This document shows, piece by piece, positions 1-8,992 of a DNA stretch of 15,662 nt (position 1 is its first letter; each line of letters starts with the position of its first letter). The DNA lies in the NCBI GenBank assembly GCA_013911715.1, contig JACEST010000034.1, forward strand, positions 1-15,662, written 5' to 3'. The position numbers were made by a program, and so were the translations under genes. The stretch is from Sphingopyxis sp. Its GTDB lineage: Bacteria > Pseudomonadota > Alphaproteobacteria > Sphingomonadales > Sphingomonadaceae. A model generated the notes under the pieces. That model searched no databases. It saw only the letters and a program-made list of their open reading frames with translations, and was not told the DNA's origin.

Positions 1-1
1 G

Positions 2-130
2 AACGTCAATTTCGGCCTCTTCCCGCCGCTCGCCGACGATGTGCGCAAGAAGGATCGCAAGCTCGGTTATACCCAGCGGGCCGGTGCGGCGCTGGCGGGG
101 TGGATGCAATCAACTGTCCCAGCAAGTTAA
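2..130 (+). CDS. trmFO: TrmFO C-terminal end (partial; gene begins before the window)
   Basis: The first 42 codons of the window, closed by TAA, read as the C-terminus of the folate- and FAD-dependent tRNA (uracil-54-C5)-methyltransferase TrmFO (also called Gid), which makes ribothymidine in the T-loop of tRNA. The segment NVNFGLFPPL followed by a basic stretch (KKDRK) and a short helical tail matches the conserved end of the family, where the motif is usually preceded by PMN. The FAD and methylenetetrahydrofolate sites lie outside the window. The stop is two bases from a large palindromic repeat that separates it from the convergent EF-hand gene. The identity rests only on the C-terminal motif, but that motif is distinctive. 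Confidence 0.85.
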   Translation, partial: NVNFGLFPPLADDVRKKDRKLGYTQRAGAALAGWMQSTVPAS

Positions 131-131
131 T

Positions 132-209
132 CGTCGCCCCTGCGAAGGCAGGGGCCGCATGAATGGTGGCGTATTCTCGCCAGCGGCCCCTGCCTTCGCA
201 GGGGCGACG
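132..209. repeat. REP-like inverted repeat, family 1, copy A (27-bp perfect arms)
   Basis: The left arm (132-158) and right arm (183-209) are perfect reverse complements separated by 24 bases. Each arm is itself a hairpin: GCCCCTGC, a 4-base loop (GAAG left, CTTC right), then GCAGGGGC. The element starts one base after the trmFO stop and ends two bases before the stop of the convergent EF-hand gene, so it occupies essentially the whole gap. RNA from either strand would fold into a long stem and could act as a bidirectional terminator or 3'-end protector. That role is inference. A second copy lies at 10274-10351. Confidence 0.9.
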
Positions 210-211
210 GA

Positions 212-682
212 CTAACATCTACACTTTGCCGCCACCGCCCGCTTCGGCGCGGTGGTCGCAAATTCGGCGCGCGTCAGATCGCCCGACCGGTCGCCATCGG
301 CCCCCGCAAAACGGTCGCTCGTCGCCGCCGCCCACTCCTCAAAGGTCAGCAGATTATTGCCATCCTTATCGAGCTTGCGGAACGCACCTGAACGCGTCGC
401 CATCATCTCGATACGGCTGACGCGCTCATTGCGGTCACGATCATAGCGGTTAAACCGCTGCTCCTCGCGCGACGCCCGCTTGGCCTCGGGCAAGGCGGGA
501 GGCGCAGGGCCGGTCTTGGGCGCATCGGCCCCGGCTTGCGGGATCGGCGGCAGGGCTGGCGGCGGCTCGGGTAGCTGCGCCGCCCCCTCGCTCTGACTCA
601 GTCCCTGCCACAGAAACAGCCCGCCCGTCAGCGCCAGCGCAGTGGCGAGGCCCCCCAAAAGAAAGTGAGACCGCGCCGCCAT
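212..682 (-). CDS. Membrane-anchored EF-hand (calcium-binding) protein, 156 aa
   Basis: A small protein with an N-terminal hydrophobic segment (about residues 7-27; signal anchor or uncleaved signal), a proline/alanine-rich linker (about 37-67) and three canonical EF-hand loops: DRDRNERVSRIE (81-92), DKDGNNLLTFEE (105-116) and DGDRSGDLTRAE (129-140). In all three, the acidic or polar ligand positions 1, 3, 5 and 9 and the position-12 Glu are intact, so Ca2+ binding is likely. The Pro-rich linker suggests a periplasmic domain tethered to the inner membrane. The ATG at 682 has a GGAG ribosome site six bases away and lies 16 bases after the stop of the TonB-receptor gene, so the two are probably co-transcribed. 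The cellular role is unknown. The C-terminus (KCRC) abuts the repeat. No specific family name can be assigned. Confidence 0.85.
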   Translation of the reverse strand: MAARSHFLLGGLATALALTGGLFLWQGLSQSEGAAQLPEPPPALPPIPQAGADAPKTGPAPPALPEAKRASREEQRFNRYDRDRNERVSRIEMMATRSGAFRKLDKDGNNLLTFEEWAAATSDRFAGADGDRSGDLTRAEFATTAPKRAVAAKCRC

Positions 683-698
683 CGCCTACTCCATGCCG

Positions 699-3263
<2,565 letters not shown>

Positions 3264-3500
3264 GTATGAAATTCTCCCTGTTGCGGCCCTGAACTGTGAT
3301 TGTCGTCACATGCTCCGGGGCAATCCGTGAACATGCCCGCCAGCGACCGTAACGCAATGAAGAACGCCTATTTTTGCGCTCTTTTGACACAAAATTTGCC
3401 AAACTGTGGCGATGCTGCAACAGATTTGCGGCGATTCGAGCGATGCGGCCGCCCCAGACAACATTGCCATTCAATCGACAGCTATTTATCGACAATATCG
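3264..3500. promoter_or_regulatory. Divergent promoter region between TonB receptor and oxyR
   Basis: This 237-base AT-richer gap must hold the promoters of both genes. A consensus -35 hexamer TTGACA (3384-3389) faces oxyR, but the matching -10 (around 3407-3413) is poor. Just before the oxyR ATG there is a direct repeat ATCGACA (3474-3480 and 3488-3494) followed by ATCGA at 3497. In a LysR-type gene such repeats could be the autoregulatory site. I did not find a full match to the enterobacterial OxyR operator. No ribosome-binding site precedes oxyR; the receptor has one (GGGAG). Confidence 0.4.
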
Positions 3501-4415
3501 ATGAGCGCACCTTATCTTCCAACGCTGAAACAGCTCCAATATCTGGTGGCACTCGAAGCGCATGGCCATTTCGGCAAGGCCGCCGACAGCTGCAATGTTA
3601 CCCAGTCAACGCTGTCGGCAGGCATTCGTGAGCTCGAGACTTTGCTCGGGCTGATGCTGGTCGAACGCACCCGCCGCGTCGTCCGCTTCACCCCGCTTGG
3701 GCTCAGCATCGCGCGCAAGGCGCACCGCGTGCTGCGCGAGGCCGAGGAATTGGCGGCGCTCGCGGCGGGTGCCAGCCAGCCGCTCACGGGCGAGCTGCGC
3801 ATGAGCGTGATCCCGACCATCGCTCCCTTCATGTTGCCTGCGATGCTGCCCCTGCTGCGCCGCGAACGCCCCGAACTTAAACTCTTCCTGCGCGAAGAGC
3901 CAAGCGCGCAGGCCTGCGATTCACTTCACCACGGCCAGGTCGACTGCGTGCTGCTCGCCTTGCCCTATGCCTGCGGCGATGTGGACAGCGCGCTGCTGTT
4001 CGACGATCCACTGCTCGTGGCGTTTCCCGGCGACTATCCCGGCGAGCTCCCGGCGATGGTCAGCGCCGATACGCTCGATCCGGCCCAATTGCTGATGCTC
4101 GAGGACGGCCATTGCCTCAAAGACCATGCACTCGCGGCGTGCAACCGCCCCGAGCTGCGCAGCGGCACGCGAATGATGGGAACTTCGCTGCATACACTGG
4201 TGCAGATGGTCGACAATGGGCTTGGCGTCACCATGCTTCCGCAAATGGCGCTCGACGCCGGCATTCTCGACCGCACCGACATCGACACCCGCCCGCTCGC
4301 CTCGGATCATGACTGGCGCACGATTGCGCTGGTGTGGCGCAAAAACAGCCCGCGCGGCGAAGAATTTGCGATGCTGGCTGAGGTGATGAAGCGACTGTAT
4401 GACCGGCGCGTTTAG
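3501..4415 (+). CDS. oxyR: OxyR, hydrogen-peroxide-sensing LysR-type regulator, 304 aa
   Basis: A LysR-type regulator with an N-terminal winged helix-turn-helix (about residues 8-66; FGKAADSCNVTQSTLS is the recognition region) and a periplasmic-binding-like sensor domain. The sensor carries the OxyR hallmark DGHCLKDHALAAC: Cys205 and Cys214 are nine residues apart, as are Cys199 and Cys208 of E. coli OxyR, which form the peroxide-induced disulphide. OxyR normally controls catalase, peroxiredoxin and iron-protection genes. The frame is open further upstream, but the ATG at 3501 gives the usual family length and N-terminus (MSAPYLPTLKQLQYL). No Shine-Dalgarno is visible. It is divergent from the TonB receptor. 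Its TAG overlaps the TAA of convergent moaE by four bases. No catalase or peroxidase gene lies in the window, so its targets are elsewhere or include the receptor (inference). Confidence 0.93.
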   Translation: MSAPYLPTLKQLQYLVALEAHGHFGKAADSCNVTQSTLSAGIRELETLLGLMLVERTRRVVRFTPLGLSIARKAHRVLREAEELAALAAGASQPLTGELRMSVIPTIAPFMLPAMLPLLRRERPELKLFLREEPSAQACDSLHHGQVDCVLLALPYACGDVDSALLFDDPLLVAFPGDYPGELPAMVSADTLDPAQLLMLEDGHCLKDHALAACNRPELRSGTRMMGTSLHTLVQMVDNGLGVTMLPQMALDAGILDRTDIDTRPLASDHDWRTIALVWRKNSPRGEEFAMLAEVMKRLYDRRV

Positions 4416-4852
4416 TCCCACCCTGCCGCGCGCGCCTCGTCGTTCGCGCGCGGTTCGACCCAACGCATCGCCCCATCGGCCATCGTCTCGCGCTTCCATA
4501 GCGGCACGTCGGTCTTCAGCCGGTCGATCAGAAAGCCCGCTGCCGCCAGCGCATCGTCGCGGTGTGCGCAGCTGGCCAGCACCAGCACGATGGTTTCGCC
4601 AGGCTTCATCGCACCAACCCGGTGCACCAGCGTCACCGCATCAAGCGACCAGCGCGCCATCGCGTCTGTTGCCAGCGCATCCAGCGCCGCTGCGGTCATC
4701 AGCGGATGATGCTCCAGGAACAGCGCGGTCACGCCATCATCGGCGCGGACACGGCCGATAAAGCTCGCCGATGCGCCGTGTCCCCCGCGATCATGCGCGG
4801 CGAGTTCGGTTGCCACGTCGATGGCACCCGTCGCCAAAATCGCGCGTTTCAT
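4412..4852 (-). CDS. moaE: MoaE, molybdopterin synthase catalytic (large) subunit, 146 aa
   Basis: The large subunit of molybdopterin synthase, which converts cyclic pyranopterin monophosphate to molybdopterin using sulphur carried on the MoaD C-terminus. Visible family motifs are FIGRVR (31-36), LEHHP (46-50), the HR pair at 77-78, HRDDA (97-101) and the active-site region LKTDVPLWKRE. Lys113 and Lys120 there are spaced as Lys119 and Lys126 of the E. coli enzyme. The length is normal. Its ATG overlaps the moaD stop in an ATGA arrangement, so the two subunits are translationally coupled. It is the last gene of a pgsA-moaD-moaE unit and its stop overlaps that of convergent oxyR. The other moa genes are not in the window. 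Confidence 0.95.
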   Translation of the reverse strand: MKRAILATGAIDVATELAAHDRGGHGASASFIGRVRADDGVTALFLEHHPLMTAAALDALATDAMARWSLDAVTLVHRVGAMKPGETIVLVLASCAHRDDALAAAGFLIDRLKTDVPLWKRETMADGAMRWVEPRANDEARAAGWD

Positions 4853-5109
4853 CCGCCGGTGACCGGTGGGAACAACGACACGTCGTCAAAACCGCTCAGC
4901 GCGTCGTCCAGTTTCGCCATTGCGCCGCTCAGCGCGACGCGGATCCGCTCGGGCTCGGCAAAGGCCGCTGCCCCGGCTGCATCGCGCGCGGCAAGCCAGC
5001 CAATCAGGTCGCGAACGGTCGCCACGCTGTCCGGGACGACGACGCTCTCACCGCCTTTTCCCATGCGCTCGCGCACCCACGCGAAATAGTTTATATCTAT
5101 TGATAACAA
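4849..5109 (-). CDS. moaD: MoaD, molybdopterin synthase sulphur-carrier subunit, 86 aa
   Basis: The ubiquitin-fold sulphur carrier of molybdopterin synthase. The protein ends in the required Gly-Gly (PPVTGG), which is adenylated by MoeB-type enzymes and turned into a thiocarboxylate that enters the MoaE active site. The N-terminus INYFAWVRE matches the family's first beta strand, so the start must lie close to 5109. The best codon there is TTG (complement of 5107-5109); an in-frame ATG further in would delete the first strand. The start lies four bases after the pgsA stop, and the stop overlaps the moaE ATG. The TTG start may keep MoaD expression modest, or translation may rely on coupling from pgsA (inference). 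Confidence 0.9.
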   Translation of the reverse strand: MLSIDINYFAWVRERMGKGGESVVVPDSVATVRDLIGWLAARDAAGAAAFAEPERIRVALSGAMAKLDDALSGFDDVSLFPPVTGG

Positions 5110-5113
5110 TGGT

Positions 5114-5686
5114 CTAATCCATATGCTTCAGACCGACGCGCAAATAATCCCACCCCGTTACCAGCGTCAGCACCGCCGCGCCCCACAGCGACGCGAGGCC
5201 CACCAGTTTGACCCATTCCCAATAAGGAACAGCGCCGGCGAGGATAAGCGCGCCAAACGCCACCAGCTGAAACGTTGTCTTCCATTTGGCGAGCTGCGTC
5301 ACCGGCATCGACACTTGCAACGTCGCCAGAAATTCGCGCAGCCCCGACACGATAATCTCGCGCAGCAAGATGATCAGCGCGGCGATGACATGCCACCCGG
5401 CAATGTCGCGCGTGAACACCAACAGCAGAATAACCGCCGCAATCATGATCTTGTCGGCAATCGGGTCCAGAAACTGGCCGAGCCGCGATACCGTCCCTTG
5501 CGAACGCGCGACATAGCCGTCGAAATAATCGGTCAGCCCCATCAGGCAATAAAGCGCAAACGCCAGCGCATAGTCGATTTCCAGCGGTTGATGGCTGCCG
5601 ATTCGCGTCCCCGGCCACAGCAGGAACAGCAAAATCGGCACCGCCAATATGCGTGACAATGTCAACAGATTGGGCAGGCTCAACAT
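5114..5686 (-). CDS. pgsA: PgsA, CDP-diacylglycerol-glycerol-3-phosphate 3-phosphatidyltransferase, 190 aa
   Basis: An integral inner-membrane enzyme that makes phosphatidylglycerol phosphate, the committed step to phosphatidylglycerol and cardiolipin. The CDP-alcohol phosphotransferase signature DG-x2-AR-x8-G-x3-D-x3-D is complete (D56 G57, A60 R61, G70, D74, D78). The typical N-terminus MLSLPNLLTLSRI and several hydrophobic helices are present. Length and start fit the family. It leads the minus-strand pgsA-moaD-moaE unit; the link to molybdopterin genes is positional, with no obvious shared biochemistry. Divergent on the other side of a 117-base gap is an LplT-like transporter, which does fit a phospholipid theme. 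Phosphatidylserine or phosphatidylcholine synthases carry the same signature, but the N-terminus and size favour PgsA. Confidence 0.92.
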   Translation of the reverse strand: MLSLPNLLTLSRILAVPILLFLLWPGTRIGSHQPLEIDYALAFALYCLMGLTDYFDGYVARSQGTVSRLGQFLDPIADKIMIAAVILLLVFTRDIAGWHVIAALIILLREIIVSGLREFLATLQVSMPVTQLAKWKTTFQLVAFGALILAGAVPYWEWVKLVGLASLWGAAVLTLVTGWDYLRVGLKHMD

Positions 5687-5803
5687 TTCAAAAATTTACC
5701 CCCAACCTGCGCATCATCATGGCCTTTGACCATCATCGTCCTAGCCGATATGGCGGCGGCGCGACAACCGCGAAGCGCGCCGCGCGCAGGGGACAGGATT
5801 TCA

Positions 5804-7099
5804 ATGACAGGCTCGCTTTCGCTGCTCGGCAAACGCCGCTTTCTGCCGCTGTTTGTCACGCAATTGCTCGGGGCCTTCAACGACAATCTCTACAAGAATG
5901 CGATGGTGTTCCTGATTGTCTATGACGTCTATCAGGACCCTGCCGCCGACAGCTGGTTCAGTGCCATTGCGACGGCGATCTTTATCCTGCCCTTTTTCCT
6001 GCTGTCGGCAGCATCGGGCCAGCTCGCCGATGCGCGCGACAAGGCGGCGATTATTCGCATCGTCAAGGCGGCCGAAATCTTCATCATGCTGGTCGGCGCA
6101 GCGGGACTGCTGCTCGCGTGGCAGGGACTGCTGGTCGATTGGGTCGCGATTCCGCTGATGCTGCTCGCACTGCTCGCCATGGGCGTGCATTCGACCTTCT
6201 TCGGCCCGATCAAATATGCCATTTTGCCGCAGCATCTGGAACCCGACGAAGTGCTCGCTGGAACCGGTCTGGTCGAGGCCGGCACCTATATCGCGATCCT
6301 CGTCGGCACAATCGTTGCCGGCATCATCCCGGTCGAAGTCGCCGCCGTGCTGGTGATCCTCACCGCGCTGGTCGGTTATGCCACGGGGCGTTATGTCCCC
6401 CCCGCGTTGCCCGAAACCACGCCCGAGCCGATTGATTGGAATGTGCTGCGCGCGTCGGTTACGCTGGTTTCGGCGACAATGCACATTCCGCGGCTGTTCC
6501 TCGCCATTTGTTCGATCAGCTTTTTCTGGACCATCGGCGCGGTGCTGTTCATCCAGTTTCCGGTGCTGGCGGAGAATATCCTCACTGCCGACAAACCCGT
6601 CGCCAGCCTGTTTCTCGCGGTTTTCTCAATCGGCATTGCAATTGGCTCGGTCGCGATCAACCGGCTGCTCAAGGGCGATGTGTCGGCACGCTACGGCCCC
6701 GTGTCGGTCATCATCATGGCCGGGTTCGTGCTGTGGTTTTATCGCTTGTGCGGCACTTGGAGCGGCAATACCGACGGCACCCTGCTCAGCCTCTCTGATT
6801 TCCTGGCGCACGACAGGAGCTGGATGCTGACCGGCAGCTTGCTCGGAATTGCCGTCTTCGGCGGTATGTTCGTCGTCCCGCTCTATGCCTTTTTAACCAC
6901 GACCGTGCCCAAATCGCAGGCCGCACGGACCGTCGCGGCCAATAATATTGTCAATTCGGGCGCGATGGTGTGCGGCGCGCTGGTGGTGACAGCGATGAAC
7001 CTGCTTGGGGTCAGCGTCGTTGACCAGATTCTGCTCAGCGCGCTGATGTGCTTTGTGTCAGCGTGGCTGGCGTGGAAGCTTCACAAGGCCTGCGACTGA
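5804..7099 (+). CDS. MFS transporter, LplT-like (putative lysophospholipid flippase), 431 aa
   Basis: A polytopic major-facilitator protein with about 12 hydrophobic segments. Its start, KRRFLPLFVTQLLGAFNDN at residues 10-28, is characteristic of the LplT family and of the transporter half of Aas-type fusions. That family moves lysophospholipids across the inner membrane for re-acylation. The frame is open further upstream, but the ATG at 5804 has an AGGA ribosome site at the right distance and gives the family N-terminus. Unlike many alphaproteobacterial relatives it is not fused to acyltransferase or acyl-ACP ligase domains, so the partner enzyme must be elsewhere. It lies back to back with pgsA, consistent with a membrane-lipid role. 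Substrate specificity is inferred from family resemblance only. Confidence 0.8.
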   Translation: MTGSLSLLGKRRFLPLFVTQLLGAFNDNLYKNAMVFLIVYDVYQDPAADSWFSAIATAIFILPFFLLSAASGQLADARDKAAIIRIVKAAEIFIMLVGAAGLLLAWQGLLVDWVAIPLMLLALLAMGVHSTFFGPIKYAILPQHLEPDEVLAGTGLVEAGTYIAILVGTIVAGIIPVEVAAVLVILTALVGYATGRYVPPALPETTPEPIDWNVLRASVTLVSATMHIPRLFLAICSISFFWTIGAVLFIQFPVLAENILTADKPVASLFLAVFSIGIAIGSVAINRLLKGDVSARYGPVSVIIMAGFVLWFYRLCGTWSGNTDGTLLSLSDFLAHDRSWMLTGSLLGIAVFGGMFVVPLYAFLTTTVPKSQAARTVAANNIVNSGAMVCGALVVTAMNLLGVSVVDQILLSALMCFVSAWLAWKLHKACD

Positions 7100-7106
7100 C
7101 CGATTG

Positions 7107-7340
7107 TCAGAAGAGGAACACCATCAATGTCACGAAAAAGATGGTGAAACTCTGCACGAACAACTTTACATCGCGCATGCTGACGACGGTCGGTACGGGT
7201 TTGCGTTCGGCAGCGAGCGCAGCGCGCAGCGCGGCTTCCCAATCGGCTGGAGCGGCAAGCGCGGCAACCTTGAGCTGGCGCAAATGATGGGCGCGCACTC
7301 GGTGCCGAATGTTGATGGTTTCGGAGTCGATGTCGATCAT
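7107..7340 (-). CDS. Small tail-anchored membrane protein, 77 aa, unknown function
   Basis: I do not recognise this protein. It has a charged, helix-prone cytosolic part (residues 1-56, with an Ala-rich stretch around 25-45) and one C-terminal hydrophobic segment (about 59-77, FVQSFTIFFVTLMVFLF) that reaches the very end. This is the layout of a tail-anchored inner-membrane protein. The ATG at 7340 is the only plausible start, because an in-frame stop lies close upstream; there is no strong ribosome site. The gene is convergent with the MFS gene, seven bases separating the stops. It has its own upstream region containing a perfect TTAA-N7-TTAA CtrA-type box, so it may be cell-cycle or developmentally regulated. 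The sensible codon structure and the dedicated promoter support a real gene. Confidence 0.7.
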   Translation of the reverse strand: MIDIDSETINIRHRVRAHHLRQLKVAALAAPADWEAALRAALAAERKPVPTVVSMRDVKLFVQSFTIFFVTLMVFLF

Positions 7341-7378
7341 GTCGCCGTTGCTAACGCGGCTTTAACTTTTTGATAAGG

Positions 7379-7393
7379 TTAAAAGAGGGTTAA
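7379..7393 (-). promoter_or_regulatory. CtrA-type box (TTAA-N7-TTAA) upstream of the 77-aa gene
   Basis: TTAA at 7379-7382 and 7390-7393 are separated by exactly seven bases. Read on the gene's strand this is TTAACCCTCTTTTAA, matching the established alphaproteobacterial CtrA consensus TTAA-N7-TTAA. A third TTAA half-site lies at 7362-7365, and a GANTC (CcrM-type methylation) site, GAGTC, at 7324-7328. The box is about 40 bases upstream of the ATG at 7340, a normal promoter position. CtrA would activate or repress from here; the direction cannot be told from the sequence. Confidence 0.6.
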
Positions 7394-7406
7394 CGCACGC
7401 GGCGTA

Positions 7407-8123
7407 TCAGCGCGGGACATTCTGGCGAATTTTGACCGGATTGCTGTCACGCAAACCGCGTTGCTGCGGCAGGCAGATGACGGGCCGCATCCGCCCGTTC
7501 AGGCACAGCCGCACCTCCTGCAACCAGCCCGCGCGGTCGGTGGTCACCGCCAGCATCGCCGGGGTCACGCCCCGGTTCCGTGCCGAAAAGGCGCGGCGCA
7601 CGCTGCCTGCCGTCGGCTGCCCCCGTCCAAGCGCGGCCATGTCGGGCCAGCGCAGCGCGCGATACAGGATTGCCGACGCGCGGAAATAGGCCGCCGGGGT
7701 CGGGCTCATGCAAATGCCATGCTTGGCCCATTGGCGCTGCATCAGCTGGACCGACGGCGACATGCACAGATGTTCGCGCAGCACCGGCTGCGGCACGATG
7801 CGCGCGGGTCGGCACCAGCCGGGATATTGCGCGCCGCTGCCCTGCGGCCACAGCCCGTGCAGCACCCACCCAAAGCGTCCCGCGTCGCCGTCGCACTGCA
7901 CAGCGTCGTGCCGCTCGCCCGGACTGCGGCGGCTGGCACAATATTGCGGCGACCAACTGAGCGACAGCAGATAGCCGGTCACCGGCATCGGCCGCGCCGC
8001 TTCACCGCGCGGGGCGCGTTCCAGCCTGGGAACGTCGATCCGGTCAGGGATGCGGCAAGACAGCGCCTGGGCCTGCGCCGCAACCGGCAACGCCAGACCG
8101 ACGAGCATGCTAGGCCAGCGCAA
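7407..8123 (-). CDS. Secreted ribonuclease T2 family protein, 238 aa
   Basis: An RNase T2-family enzyme, a secreted acid-type endoribonuclease cleaving through 2',3'-cyclic phosphates. The first active-site block is clear (GWVLHGLWPQ, His89). The second block reads RQWAKHGIC (130-138): Lys134 and His135 are kept, but the Glu of the common (H)EWxKHG motif is Gln131. The LSWSPQYC segment and several cysteines suggest disulphides and export. I chose the TTG at 8123 because it gives a signal peptide with a basic residue (MRWPSMLVGLALPVAAQAQA). The ATG at 8108 would leave an uncharged n-region but sits one base after the nadC stop. From 8123 the gene overlaps nadC by 14 bases, so the two probably form one unit. 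Activity is uncertain given the Gln substitution. Confidence 0.85.
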   Translation of the reverse strand: MRWPSMLVGLALPVAAQAQALSCRIPDRIDVPRLERAPRGEAARPMPVTGYLLSLSWSPQYCASRRSPGERHDAVQCDGDAGRFGWVLHGLWPQGSGAQYPGWCRPARIVPQPVLREHLCMSPSVQLMQRQWAKHGICMSPTPAAYFRASAILYRALRWPDMAALGRGQPTAGSVRRAFSARNRGVTPAMLAVTTDRAGWLQEVRLCLNGRMRPVICLPQQRGLRDSNPVKIRQNVPR

Positions 8124-8958
8124 AGTCGAGCCCGATGTCGGCGGCGGGGGCGCTTTGCGTCAATCGCCCGACCGATACATAGGTCACCCCGGTTTCGGCG
8201 ATCGCACGAATGGTGTCGAGCCGCACCCCGCCCGAAGCCTCGGTCGGCACGCGCCCGTCCACCAGCGCCACACAGGCGCGCAGTTCATCAGTCGTCATAT
8301 TGTCGAGCAGCAAATGCGTCGCTCCTGCCTCAAATGCGGGTTCGACCTGTTCGATCCGGTCGACTTCGACGATAATCCGTTCGATCCCCGCCGCGACCGC
8401 GCGTGCCACCGCCGCTTCGACCGATCCCGCCACTGCGACATGATTGTCCTTGATCATCGCCGCGTCCCACAACCCCATGCGGTGATTGGTCGCGCCGCCC
8501 ATCCGCGTCGCATATTTTTCGAGCACGCGCAGCCCGGGGATCGTCTTGCGCGTATCGAGCAAAATGCAGCCCGTTCCGGCGATGGCCTCAACATAGGCGC
8601 GCGTCATCGTGGCGATGCCCGACAGATGTTGGACCGTGTTGAGCGCGGAACGCTCAGCCGTCAGCATCGCGCGGGCATTGCCCGATATGCGCATCAGGTC
8701 GCTGCCCGCTGGCACCGCCTGCCCTTCGTCGGCCAGCAGGGTGATCGCGATTTCGGGGTCGAGCGCCTGAAAAAAGCGCACCGCCAGCGGCAACCCAGCG
8801 ACAACAATTGCATCACGGCTGTCCATAACCCCGGCAAAGCGCGCGTCGGCGGGGATGGTCGCCTGCGACGTGATGTCACCGCCCTCGCCCAAATCCTCGG
8901 CCAAGGTGCTGCGGACAAAGGCGTCGAGGTCGAAGCCGGGGAGGTGGAAAATGTTCAT
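8110..8958 (-). CDS. nadC: NadC, quinolinate phosphoribosyltransferase (decarboxylating), 282 aa
   Basis: Catalyses quinolinate plus PRPP to nicotinate mononucleotide, CO2 and pyrophosphate in de novo NAD synthesis (cytoplasm). The hallmarks are in order: EDLGEGGDIT (21-30), ERSALNTVQHLSGIAT (102-117), the substrate-binding DTRKTIPGLR (135-144), NHRMGLWDAAMIKDNH (158-173), EVD around 198 and SGGV with SVGRLTQS near the C-terminus. Length is normal and no key residue is missing. nadA and nadB are not beside it, so the gene is detached from the usual cluster. It precedes the RNase T2 gene, an odd but tight pairing, and is divergent from the nitronate monooxygenase gene. The dyad at 8993-9010 lies about 35 bases upstream of its ATG and could also affect nadC. 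Confidence 0.96.
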   Translation of the reverse strand: MNIFHLPGFDLDAFVRSTLAEDLGEGGDITSQATIPADARFAGVMDSRDAIVVAGLPLAVRFFQALDPEIAITLLADEGQAVPAGSDLMRISGNARAMLTAERSALNTVQHLSGIATMTRAYVEAIAGTGCILLDTRKTIPGLRVLEKYATRMGGATNHRMGLWDAAMIKDNHVAVAGSVEAAVARAVAAGIERIIVEVDRIEQVEPAFEAGATHLLLDNMTTDELRACVALVDGRVPTEASGGVRLDTIRAIAETGVTYVSVGRLTQSAPAADIGLDFALA

Positions 8959-8992
8959 ATCCCTGCGTTAGCCGCGCCGCGACGCAAATCAA

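Noticed and set aside
3300..3500. N-terminal extension of OxyR to 3300
   Set aside because: The extra 67 residues would cover the shared promoter region, and LysR-type proteins start directly with the DNA-binding helices. The ATG at 3501 gives the canonical length.
5726..5803. Upstream start for the MFS transporter at 5726
   Set aside because: The added 26 residues are Arg/Ala-rich and not part of the family N-terminus. The ATG at 5804 has a proper AGGA ribosome site.
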